From assembly GCA_017429345.1 (NCBI GenBank), contig JAFRPB010000020.1:1-43067 (forward strand): a DNA stretch of 43,067 bases, given 5' to 3'. Below, one piece after another: positions 8,311 through 16,576 of the stretch. The number at the start of each line of letters is the position of its first letter. Position 1 is the stretch's first letter. The position numbers and the translations under genes are program-made. Source of the stretch: Clostridia bacterium. GTDB taxonomy: Bacteria > Bacillota > Clostridia > Oscillospirales > Acutalibacteraceae. Under the pieces are notes generated by a model. That model did not search any database. It saw only the letters and a list, made by a program, of their open reading frames with translations, and was not told where the DNA came from.

Positions 8311-10731
8311 ATGAAGCATACCCTCGTCATCACGAAACGGCCCGAGCGTACCGGCGTCGGATCCGTGCCGGACGGCGCAGTCTGCGGCAACGGGGATCTG
8401 ACGGCTGTGCTCGGCAGCAGCGGCAGCGGTGTTCGGATCTGGCTCGGCAAGAGCGATCTGTGGTGCGCAAGCGCCGACGCGGGCGAGGGCGGCGTGCGCC
8501 CTCTTGCGTATGTTGATATCAATATTCCCGCTTCGCTTTATGCTCATTACCGCGCGGAGCAGCGGATGGATGAAGGGCAGATGGCTTTCATCTGCAGAAA
8601 CGGTTTCAGCTGTATCGAAGCGGAGATCACCGTTCCCGCAACGCGCAACGCCGCGCTGATCCGCCTCAGGTGGAGCGATAATTTTGACGCTCCGCCCGTC
8701 CGGCTGACCGTATCGCAGTCTGTCGGCGGCGAGGCGACGCAGTTTTCTTCGGGCGATATCGCCGGCGCCCGCATCGATTACAGCGATGCGGATTATGCCT
8801 TTTCAACGCGGGCAGCGGCGGCGATCCGCAAGATCTGTTCCGGCAAGAGCAGCGCGGATTATCTTCTGACGGTCGCAACCGAAAGCGACGATCCCGATTA
8901 TATCTCGTCTTCGGTGGATTTTCTCAGGCGCGCGGATGAAGCGGTCGCGGCGCGTCTGATCGCCGAGAATAAGGAAGCGTGGGAAAAATTCTGGAGCGCG
9001 TCCTCGGTCACGCTCTCCGATAAAGCGTTGGAGAACGACTGGTACGCGTCGCTTTATCTTCTCGCAGTTACGCGAGGCAAAAAGGATTTCCCCGCTGGGA
9101 TGTTCGGCAGTCTCGTCACCGCGGAAACGCAGCCCTTCGGCGGCGCTTACGCTCTCGGCGGCAGATATGAAGCGGCGTATTTCGGCGCGGCCTCGTCAAA
9201 TCACCCGGAGTTGACCGATTATTATCTCGATCCGCTTCTTGCTGCGATGCCGAAGGGCCGGGAATATGCGAATACGCTTCTGAACTGCGGCGGTATTTTT
9301 TACCCGGCGTACCTCGGGCCGAAGGGGTATATCCCGACGCTTGAGGGCCTGACCGAGGCGCAGAGCTTTTTCGGTCAGAAAATATACGCCTCCTACGCCG
9401 CCTGTGTGCCGGTGATGCGGCTGAATAAAACGCTCGATCCCGAATACGCGGCAAAGATGCTGCCCTATATTTCCGCTCTCGCGGAGTTCTGGATCGGCTT
9501 CATGAAGCTGGAGAAGGGGAAATTCACCGTTTCCGGCGATTCGCCGCGCCCGATCCCGTACAATGAACCGAAATTCAAGGAATCGAAGTATAAAAAAGAG
9601 CGCAAAGCCCGCAACAGCACGGTATCGCTCGGCGCCGCGCGCATGGTATTCTCCGCGATGCTGACGCTCGCAGCCATGCTGCCGAACGCCGGGATCGACG
9701 CCGCGCAATATCAGAATATGCTGGCCTCGATCAGTCCGTATCCCCGCAAGGGCGGCAGAATCGCGCCGGCGAAGAAAGGGCTCAAGAAGGCGAAGAACAG
9801 CGCCCTGACGCTGCTGCCGATCTATCCGTTCGAGCAGGTGGCGTTCGATAAAAAGAGTGTGAAGACCTCCCGCAAAACCGCCGACAAGGCGCGCGCGTGG
9901 TATGTCGGGAAGGACGCCGCCGCGGCGTATACCGCTGCGGTACGCGCCGGCGTAAGCGCCGAAGAGGTGCTTGATCATTACAGAAAGTATAAATCCCGCG
10001 CGGGGCTGCTCAATGGCTTGTATAACCTGCCCGACGGAGGACAGCAGAATATCGGTCTCGCTTCGTCCATGCTCAACGAGATGATGATCCGCGTCGACGG
10101 CGGGATGCTCAGCGTATTCCCGAACTGGGTCGGCGGCATCGACTGCGAATTCCGTTCATTGCGGACGGACAGCGCGTTTCTCGTCGACGCCGCGATCAGG
10201 GGCGGTATCATTCAATATGTGCGTATCACAAGTGAAAAAGGCGCGCCTCTGACCGTTCGGAATCCCTTTACGAACAAATATTTCGGCGGCTGCATCGTCA
10301 CTGTCGGCGACGACGAGCAGACGCAGAACGACGCGGTCATTTCGCTGGAGCTTCCCGCGGGCGGCGTCGCCCTGCTCACGCCGGTGAACGAGTCTGTGAC
10401 CGGACTGAGCCGCAAGGCGGTCAACACCGTGAAAAAGACGGAGAAGAAAGAAACGAAAGCCGCCAAAAAAGAGGCAAAGGAAGCGCCCAGACGCGAGAAA
10501 AAAGAAGAGAAGACCGCGGCGTTCTTCACAAAGGTCGAGACGAAGACCGAAAAGAAAGAAGCCAAGAAAGAGGCAAAGAAAGATAAGAAAGAGGATAAAA
10601 AGTACGCGAAGTTTGATAAGAAAACAGAGGCCTTAAAGGCGAAACGCGCGAAAAAAGCCGCTAAAAAGCCGACGAAGAAGCAGGCGAAGAAAGCCGCGAA
10701 AAAAGCGGAGAAGAGCAATAAGAAGAAATAA
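8311..10731 (+). CDS. GH95-like glycosidase-fold protein with Lys-rich tail
   Basis: This 806-residue protein has no signal peptide. The ATG at 8311 follows CGGAGGATG; the frame is open further upstream but lacks a ribosome site there. Residues 1-~210 look like the N-terminal beta domain of GH95-type proteins (AVCGNGDLTAVLG, WLGKSDLW). Residues ~240-640 resemble the alpha-helical barrel (GGRYEAAYFGAASSNHPEL, GGIFYPAYLGP). Residues ~610-700 match the family's closing region (MLNEMMIRVDGGMLSVFPNW, IQYVRI, VRNPF). GH95 members are mostly alpha-fucosidases or galactosidases, but I cannot confirm catalytic residues, so activity is uncertain. Residues ~706-806 form a tail of Lys, Ala and Glu with almost nothing else. 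That is unusual for this family and may bind nucleic acid or anionic polymer. Confidence 0.65.
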   Translation: MKHTLVITKRPERTGVGSVPDGAVCGNGDLTAVLGSSGSGVRIWLGKSDLWCASADAGEGGVRPLAYVDINIPASLYAHYRAEQRMDEGQMAFICRNGFSCIEAEITVPATRNAALIRLRWSDNFDAPPVRLTVSQSVGGEATQFSSGDIAGARIDYSDADYAFSTRAAAAIRKICSGKSSADYLLTVATESDDPDYISSSVDFLRRADEAVAARLIAENKEAWEKFWSASSVTLSDKALENDWYASLYLLAVTRGKKDFPAGMFGSLVTAETQPFGGAYALGGRYEAAYFGAASSNHPELTDYYLDPLLAAMPKGREYANTLLNCGGIFYPAYLGPKGYIPTLEGLTEAQSFFGQKIYASYAACVPVMRLNKTLDPEYAAKMLPYISALAEFWIGFMKLEKGKFTVSGDSPRPIPYNEPKFKESKYKKERKARNSTVSLGAARMVFSAMLTLAAMLPNAGIDAAQYQNMLASISPYPRKGGRIAPAKKGLKKAKNSALTLLPIYPFEQVAFDKKSVKTSRKTADKARAWYVGKDAAAAYTAAVRAGVSAEEVLDHYRKYKSRAGLLNGLYNLPDGGQQNIGLASSMLNEMMIRVDGGMLSVFPNWVGGIDCEFRSLRTDSAFLVDAAIRGGIIQYVRITSEKGAPLTVRNPFTNKYFGGCIVTVGDDEQTQNDAVISLELPAGGVALLTPVNESVTGLSRKAVNTVKKTEKKETKAAKKEAKEAPRREKKEEKTAAFFTKVETKTEKKEAKKEAKKDKKEDKKYAKFDKKTEALKAKRAKKAAKKPTKKQAKKAAKKAEKSNKKK

Positions 10732-10795
10732 TCGCCCTTCCCGACGGCGGCGCCGTATTAAAAAAACGTTTACATTTTTTGCATAGGAATTTGAC

Positions 10796-10824
10796 TTGAT
10801 TCTTGTATTCTCAAAGTGTATAAT
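10796..10824 (+). promoter_or_regulatory. Promoter of the first dockerin gene
   Basis: TTGATT (10796-10801) and a perfect TATAAT (10819-10824) are spaced by 17 bp, 46 bp upstream of the ATG at 10871. Confidence 0.75.
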
Positions 10825-10870
10825 GAAAAAGCAGAATGATCGATCCATAACAGAAAGGATGAAACATTTT

Positions 10871-12085
10871 ATGAAAAAGTTATCGTTCAGGGGATTTGCT
10901 CTCGTATTGACCGTTGCAATCCTGCTCTCCGCCTGCGCCGTCATGTTCGGCGTCGCAGCTGACGCGCAGCCGACAACCGCGGTCGGTTTGACCGAGGGTG
11001 TAACAGGGGAAGCTTCCTTGCAGCCGACCGCCGAGCCCGGTCTGACCGGCTCCGGGAGCACAGACGCCGCTTCACAGCCGGCTGCCGAGACGCAGCAGAA
11101 CGGGAATGAAAACGGCGAGCTTGATTCCCAGTATACTCCGATCAGCTCGTCTCCCACGACTTCTCCGCACAACGGCGATTATTACAGCGACGCGGCGGAT
11201 ATGAACCGCGATATGGTGCTCAATTCCGCCGACGCGAGATTTATTCTCCGTCTTGCGGCGCGTATTGAGTGGGTGAAGCAGCCCCGTTACCTTCCCGCCG
11301 GAACGATCTTCGGCGATATCGACGAAAACGGCAAGGTGAACGCCGCGGACGCCCGCTGGGCGCTGCGCGTTGCCGCGAAGCTGAATACGGTCCCCGAGGT
11401 CATTGAGCAGACGCTGAAAAAGCCCGAGCCGACCAAACCCGCCGTTACCACCTCCGAAGATGAACAGACGCAGGTCGCTCCCACGGCCACGACCACGACC
11501 GCGGCTCCCACCACAACGAAGAATCCGCTTGAGCTTGAAATGCCCATCTGCGAAGAATTCGTCGTGAAAATGAAATCCTCCGAAGGCGTTTCCTATCTTG
11601 TCGCGTCCGACGGTCTTACCTGCTATATCAAATCCGACGACCTGATCAAGGGCTTCTCCGTAATGGTCGACAGATCGGGCAGCATCTATGTCCTGAACGA
11701 TTCGGATCAGGTCTTCACCGAGTTCGGCGCCAAGTTTGCCGGCAATAACCTCGGCATTACCGCTGAAAATGTCCGTAACTTCGTGAAGAGCGTCGCCGTT
11801 CCCGAGTTCGGCGTATTCGAAGACTGCAAGCAGACGACGGAAGTTATTAAGGATATCCCGTTTACCGTCGCAGAGAGAGACGGCGTGAAATTCTACTTCT
11901 ATGCGGACGGCGAGCTTACGAAGATCACCGCCAAGACGCTGAAGGACAAGGCGACGAGCTTCACGGTATCCGAGTATTCCGCCGACGCGGAAAAGTATAT
12001 TACGGTTCCGGAAGGCTACGCCTCGAAGAATTCCAACGAGTTCATTCTCAGATACGGCATTGATTTCCTGCTGAATAAGTTCTGA
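10871..12085 (+). CDS. Secreted dockerin protein with unknown C-terminal domain
   Basis: The protein has 404 residues: signal peptide about 1-33, a Thr/Ser/Gln-rich spacer, a dockerin at about 103-175, a Thr/Pro linker (about 180-220), and a C-terminal domain of about 180 residues. The dockerin has two Ca-loop/helix repeats (ADMNRDMVLNSADARFILRLAA and GDIDENGKVNAADARWALRVAA). The first loop has Met where the usual Gly follows the third acidic position. The C-terminal domain is an alternating beta pattern ending FTVSEYSADAEKYITVPEGY, reminiscent of LolA/LppX-like lipoprotein-carrier folds (weak inference). AAAGGA lies 9-10 nt before the ATG. It heads a run of five dockerin genes. Confidence 0.75.
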   Translation: MKKLSFRGFALVLTVAILLSACAVMFGVAADAQPTTAVGLTEGVTGEASLQPTAEPGLTGSGSTDAASQPAAETQQNGNENGELDSQYTPISSSPTTSPHNGDYYSDAADMNRDMVLNSADARFILRLAARIEWVKQPRYLPAGTIFGDIDENGKVNAADARWALRVAAKLNTVPEVIEQTLKKPEPTKPAVTTSEDEQTQVAPTATTTTAAPTTTKNPLELEMPICEEFVVKMKSSEGVSYLVASDGLTCYIKSDDLIKGFSVMVDRSGSIYVLNDSDQVFTEFGAKFAGNNLGITAENVRNFVKSVAVPEFGVFEDCKQTTEVIKDIPFTVAERDGVKFYFYADGELTKITAKTLKDKATSFTVSEYSADAEKYITVPEGYASKNSNEFILRYGIDFLLNKF

Positions 12086-12144
12086 TCGGTGCGGTGTTTG
12101 TTATTCAGAGAATCAGTATTGCGTTTTCCAGAGGGATGAAAATG

Positions 12145-13314
12145 ATGAAAAGATTAGGCAGCTCTGTTATTATCGCCATGATCGTCTCCGCGCTTCTTGT
12201 CATTTCGGCGGCGGCGGCTCTGCTCGGCGACGCGAATAATGACGGCAGCGTTAAATCCTACGACGCCCGCAAGATCCTGCGGCACGCGGCAAAGGTTGAA
12301 ATTCAGACGGATCCGTTTATTCTGAAGCTGATAGACGTCGACGGGAGCGGCAAAATAAACGCCAGGGACGCGCGTCTCGCGCTGCGGATGGCGAGCCGTC
12401 TGGAGGCGACAAAGGAATATGTCGAGCCCGGGACGGAAGCGCCGGCCGAACCGACGACGAATCCTCCCGCGGAGTCTTCATCGGTCCCGGATCTGCCGAT
12501 AGAACCGCTCCTGACGACGAGATACACGCCCACAGAGCCGACGAGCGAAGCTCCCACGGAGCCGACAAGCGAATCTCCCACCGAGCCGACAGGCGAAGCT
12601 CCCACCGAGCCGACGGCGCCTGTCGCGGGTATTGAGTATCACGACAGCTTTTACGTCGATACGGACATTATCTCGTTTACAAACGGAAAAGAGACCGGTA
12701 CGCAGCGGGTAAAGGTCGCCTCCAGCACAGAGGAAGTGACGGGAGCGCTCAACAAAACCTATACGCTGAACGCGCAGTATATCCGCTCCGATGTCGTTTC
12801 GCCCGGGCGTGAAATCGGCTTTCTGATCCGCGATGAGCTCAACAGTCTGCGCACCGGCACAAAAAAGACCATTTATATGATCGATTACGAGGATAAAGAA
12901 TACGTTTCGATCGACGGTGATGTGCTGACATTGCTCGGTGTTGATTTCGACGAAATGATGGCGGGTAATCCTATTGACGACATGAAAATACCGGTCTTTA
13001 CGGATCTCCGCGCTCTGAACGCGACCGAGGAGGAATACGAGGGCAAGACTTATCAGGTCGTTACGATCGATAAAGACGGGACGTTCAGCAAGTATTTTGT
13101 CGAGCCCCGCGACGGGAAGTATTATCCCGTGATCGTGGAGAGCTATGCCGACGATATGCTTTTAACCAGAATGGTGATCTATGAGTTCAGCACAGACGCC
13201 GCCGCGTATACCGCCGCGCCGACCGACATGAAGGAATATCCGATCCGGATGTTGAGCGCCTTGACGGACTTTACAAGCGCGATGCCGTTTTTCCAGAAAA
13301 TCGGCATCATGTAA
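12145..13314 (+). CDS. Secreted dockerin protein, tandem paralogue A
   Basis: The protein has 389 residues: signal peptide/hydrophobic segment 1-~24, an N-terminal dockerin at about 25-90 (GDANNDGSVKSYDARKILRHAA; DVDGSGKINARDARLALRMAS), a Pro/Thr/Glu linker (about 92-158), and a conserved domain of about 230 residues ending FFQKIGIM. The GAGGG at 12131-12135 fits the ATG at 12142 or 12145; I chose 12145 because it aligns with the next gene. The C-terminal domain recurs in the next gene and is otherwise unrecognised. Its DGKYYPVIVESYADD and YxFSTDAAAY motifs suggest a LolA/LppX-like beta sheet (weak). The dockerin would dock it to a surface cohesin. Confidence 0.75.
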   Translation: MKRLGSSVIIAMIVSALLVISAAAALLGDANNDGSVKSYDARKILRHAAKVEIQTDPFILKLIDVDGSGKINARDARLALRMASRLEATKEYVEPGTEAPAEPTTNPPAESSSVPDLPIEPLLTTRYTPTEPTSEAPTEPTSESPTEPTGEAPTEPTAPVAGIEYHDSFYVDTDIISFTNGKETGTQRVKVASSTEEVTGALNKTYTLNAQYIRSDVVSPGREIGFLIRDELNSLRTGTKKTIYMIDYEDKEYVSIDGDVLTLLGVDFDEMMAGNPIDDMKIPVFTDLRALNATEEEYEGKTYQVVTIDKDGTFSKYFVEPRDGKYYPVIVESYADDMLLTRMVIYEFSTDAAAYTAAPTDMKEYPIRMLSALTDFTSAMPFFQKIGIM

Positions 13315-13350
13315 CGGTCAACATTGAGAAAAAGAGGGAGTATAATAATA

Positions 13351-14805
13351 ATGAAAAGAGCAGGAACTTCTGTTATTGTTGCAATAATCCTTGCCGCGCT
13401 TCTTGTCGTATCGGTGACCGCGGCCCTGTTCGGCGACGCGAATAACGACGGCAACGTCAGATCAGGCGACGCCCGCACGATTCTGCGGCACGCGGCAAAG
13501 GTTGAAATTCAGACGGATCCGTTTATCCTGAAGTTGATGGACGTTGACGAAAACGGCAGCATCAAAGCCTCCGACGCGCGTCTCGCGCTTCGTATGGCGA
13601 GCCGTCTGGAGACGACAAAGGAATATGTCGAGTCTGTGACGGGTGTCATCCCGGTCGAACCGACAACGGAGTCATCAACGGTTCCCCCCATTCCGAGCGA
13701 TCCGATAATACCTACAAGCAAAGTTCCCGATGAGCCGACGACTGCGGCTCCCGTTGAGCCGACCACAGAGGCTCCCGTTGAGCCGACCGCAGAGGTTCCC
13801 GTTGAGCCGACCACAGAGGCTCCCGTTGAGCCGACGCTGCCCGACGAACCGACGACCGAAGCTCCCGTCGAGCCCACCACCGAAGCTCCCGTCGAGCCCA
13901 CTACCGAAGCTCCTGTCGAGCCCACTACCGAAGCTCCCGACGAGCCCACTACCGAAGCTCCCGACGAGCCCACTACCGAAGCTCCCGACGAGCCCACTAC
14001 CGAAGCTCCCGACGAGCCCACCACTGTGCCCGTCGAACCTACGACCGAAGTTCCCGTCGAGCCTACCACTGTGCCCGTCGAACCCACCACCGCGCCTGTC
14101 GAACCTACGGAACCTGTCGAGGAAATTGAGTATTACGACAGTTTTTATATCGATGCAGACGTCGTCTCGGTTACCGACGGGAGGGAGACCGTACAAAGAG
14201 TGAAGGTCGCCGCATCCACAGAAGAGGTCAAGGGTGCGTTCGGCAAAAACTATACGCTGCATGCGCAGTATGTCCGCACGGACAGTATTTCGCCCGGTCA
14301 TGAACTCGGCGTTTTGATCCGAGACGATCTCAATACGCTGCGTACCGGCACAAAGAAAACCTTCTATATGATCGACTACGAAGCGAACGAATACGTTTCG
14401 ATCGACGGGGATGTGCTGGAATTAGCCGGTGTGGATTTTGACGAGATGATGGGGGATGATCCCCTTGACAGTATGAGAATACCGGTCTTTACGGATCTCA
14501 GCGCTCTGAACGCGACCGAAGAGGATTTTGACGGCAAGACGTATCAGGTCGTTACGATCGATAAAGATGAGATCCGCAGTAAGTATTTCGTTGAGTACCG
14601 CGACGGAAAGTATTATCCCGTGATCGTGGAGAGCTATTCCGACGGTAAGCTTGACACCAGAATGGTGATTTATGGGTTCAGCACCGACGCCGCCGCCTAT
14701 ACCGCCGTGCCGACCGGAATGAAGGCATATCCGATCCGGGCGCTGACAGTCGCAACGGATCTTGTGAACGCGATGCCGTTCTTCCAAAGACTCGGCATAA
14801 TGTAA
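13351..14805 (+). CDS. Secreted dockerin protein, tandem paralogue B with expanded linker
   Basis: The protein has 484 residues and the same plan as the preceding gene: signal segment, N-terminal dockerin (about 26-91; GDANNDGNVRSGDARTILRHAA, DVDENGSIKASDARLALRMAS), linker, then the same domain of about 230 residues (about 258-484, ending FFQRLGIM). The two dockerins and end domains are highly similar, which points to recent duplication. The linker has grown to about 165 residues through an 8-residue (24-bp) unit, EAPVEPTT or EAPDEPTT, at about 13735-14110. GAGGGAG at 13334-13340 supports the ATG at 13351. It lies 36 nt after paralogue A and is followed by a hairpin. Confidence 0.78.
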   Translation: MKRAGTSVIVAIILAALLVVSVTAALFGDANNDGNVRSGDARTILRHAAKVEIQTDPFILKLMDVDENGSIKASDARLALRMASRLETTKEYVESVTGVIPVEPTTESSTVPPIPSDPIIPTSKVPDEPTTAAPVEPTTEAPVEPTAEVPVEPTTEAPVEPTLPDEPTTEAPVEPTTEAPVEPTTEAPVEPTTEAPDEPTTEAPDEPTTEAPDEPTTEAPDEPTTVPVEPTTEVPVEPTTVPVEPTTAPVEPTEPVEEIEYYDSFYIDADVVSVTDGRETVQRVKVAASTEEVKGAFGKNYTLHAQYVRTDSISPGHELGVLIRDDLNTLRTGTKKTFYMIDYEANEYVSIDGDVLELAGVDFDEMMGDDPLDSMRIPVFTDLSALNATEEDFDGKTYQVVTIDKDEIRSKYFVEYRDGKYYPVIVESYSDGKLDTRMVIYGFSTDAAAYTAVPTGMKAYPIRALTVATDLVNAMPFFQRLGIM

Positions 14806-14840
14806 CGGCTGCGGCGAAAAAGCAAAACAACACGTTTTTT

Positions 14841-14866
14841 GATATCCCGCAGCAATGCGGGATATC
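14841..14866 (+). terminator. Terminator-like hairpin after the paralogue pair
   Basis: A perfect 10-bp stem (GATATCCCGC / GCGGGATATC) with a 6-nt loop lies 36 nt after the stop of paralogue B. The T-rich tract behind it is interrupted, so termination may be partial. Confidence 0.6.
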
Positions 14867-14996
14867 TGCGTTTAATATCTGTTTTCTGTTTTTTCCTGTC
14901 GGAAACCGCGTTTGCATGAAACAAAGCGCATTGTGATCGGCCCTGCCGACGACCGGAGAAAGCAGATCGGCCTTCGGAACGGAGGAAGAGAACAAA

Positions 14997-16559
14997 ATGA
15001 AAAGAATACGATATCGCCTGACGGCGGTTATCTGCGCGTTCGCGCTGCTGCTGGCCGGATATACGGCGTTTGCCGCCGAGCCGTACGGGCCCGGCGACGG
15101 CAACGGGGACGGCAAAGTAAACAGCTCCGACGCGCGTCTCGCCCTGCGTATCGCCGCGATGGTCCATCAGGGCACGGCGCAGGAGCGAAAGGCCTGTGAC
15201 GTGAATTATAACGGCTCCGTCACTTCCTATGACGCGCGTATGATCTTATGCGTCGCGGCGCGGATCTACGATATGAGCTATATCACGCCGACCACGGGCG
15301 ATCCGTCAAAAACGACCGTGACCACCACGGAGACCGGCCGCGGAGACAGCGTTCCGTGGGATCTGATCGTGTCTACCACGGCGCGTGTGACGGAAGAAAG
15401 AACAACGCTTCCTCCGCCGACGCATCCGAATAATTATTATACAAAGCATACCGAAACGACGAGCGAAACGACGGCCGCGCCGGTCCCGCCGACGACCGCC
15501 GTTCCGATCCCGCCGGAGCCCGGCACAACGCCCGTTGCGCCGACCGATGAGGGCGGAACGACGGATACGACGGTATCCCCGACGACAGAAACGCCGACGG
15601 CGACCGCCCCGACGGTCGTGACGACGGCGCCGCCCGTTGAAGAGAGAACGCATTTTTCGATAACTCTTAAGCGTGAAGCGGACGGTATTCTGGCCTTTAC
15701 GTTCTCGGTGAAAAACGCGCTCGGCCTGAAGAGCGGCGTCCTTTCCGTCGATTTTGATTCCACGGTGTTGCAGTTCGTTGCCGCCGAAGAGAATGAGGAG
15801 ATCGGTGCGCGGGTGATCATCCGTCCCGCGCCGATGCCCGATGAAGTCGGCTGCGAGTTTTCGTTCAGCGAGCCGCTGATCGCCGAAAGTTTTACGTTCG
15901 GCAAGGTGCGCTTCCGCGTGATTAACGCGAACGCGGAGTCCACGGACATAGGCGTTTCGGTTCGCGGTTCCAGCTCTTACAACTGGCAGACGGACGGCGG
16001 CTCCGTTATCATGCCCGATCGCTGCGTGTATCATCTGTATCCCAACGGCAGCGCGTCGGATACGTCGGAGATCGAGTCGACCGCGTCGCCCGCTGTGACG
16101 ACGGAAGAGCCGTCCCCGACGGATGAATCGCCGACGCGTATTCCCGGCGACACCGAAACGGCGAGTCTCTCGATCGCGCTGAACCGTCCCGGCGACGGCT
16201 CGCTGGTATTCACACTGAAGGTGAAGGACGCGCAGGCGCTGAAAAGCGGAATGCTGAACGTTGATTTCGATCCCGGCGTGCTGGAGTTCGTCGCCGCCGA
16301 GGGCGTCGATCAGGAGGGCGTTTCGGTCAATCTCCGGCCGACGCCGGCGCCGGGAACGGTCGGCTGCGAGTTTTCGTTCCGAGATCCGCTCTGCGCGGAG
16401 GAATTCGTTCTCGGAACCGTGACGTTCCGTGTCATCGGCGACGCGGAGAATACCTCCGTCAGCGCCGCCGTACAGGAACCGGCCGCATATAACTGGCGTA
16501 CCGAAGCGATTTATGTGATTACGCCGGAGCGCTGTTCTTATTACGTATTGCTGAAATGA
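14997..16559 (+). CDS. Adaptor scaffoldin: dockerin plus two cohesin-like domains
   Basis: The protein has 520 residues: signal peptide 1-~26 (YTAFA), a dockerin at about 30-92 (GDGNGDGKVNSSDARLALRIAA; DVNYNGSVTSYDARMILCVAA), a long Thr/Pro linker, and two related domains of about 130 residues (about 218-350 and 388-520). These read as cohesin-like (LKSGVLSVDFDSTVLQFVAA and LKSGMLNVDFDPGVLEFVAA, then GCEFSF and FGKVRFRVI/LGTVTFRVI). A dockerin for anchoring plus cohesins for recruiting is the classical adaptor-scaffoldin layout. GGAGGAAG lies 8 nt before the ATG. No transmembrane or sortase signal is seen, so attachment would be through its dockerin. A less likely alternative is that the two domains are unrelated beta-sandwich carbohydrate-binding modules. 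Confidence 0.7.
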   Translation: MKRIRYRLTAVICAFALLLAGYTAFAAEPYGPGDGNGDGKVNSSDARLALRIAAMVHQGTAQERKACDVNYNGSVTSYDARMILCVAARIYDMSYITPTTGDPSKTTVTTTETGRGDSVPWDLIVSTTARVTEERTTLPPPTHPNNYYTKHTETTSETTAAPVPPTTAVPIPPEPGTTPVAPTDEGGTTDTTVSPTTETPTATAPTVVTTAPPVEERTHFSITLKREADGILAFTFSVKNALGLKSGVLSVDFDSTVLQFVAAEENEEIGARVIIRPAPMPDEVGCEFSFSEPLIAESFTFGKVRFRVINANAESTDIGVSVRGSSSYNWQTDGGSVIMPDRCVYHLYPNGSASDTSEIESTASPAVTTEEPSPTDESPTRIPGDTETASLSIALNRPGDGSLVFTLKVKDAQALKSGMLNVDFDPGVLEFVAAEGVDQEGVSVNLRPTPAPGTVGCEFSFRDPLCAEEFVLGTVTFRVIGDAENTSVSAAVQEPAAYNWRTEAIYVITPERCSYYVLLK

Positions 16560-16576
16560 CGAAAGGAGGGCATAAA

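Noticed and set aside
14912..15199. Separate small gene before the adaptor scaffoldin
   Set aside because: It is out of frame with the dockerin, which starts at 14997 behind a strong ribosome site.
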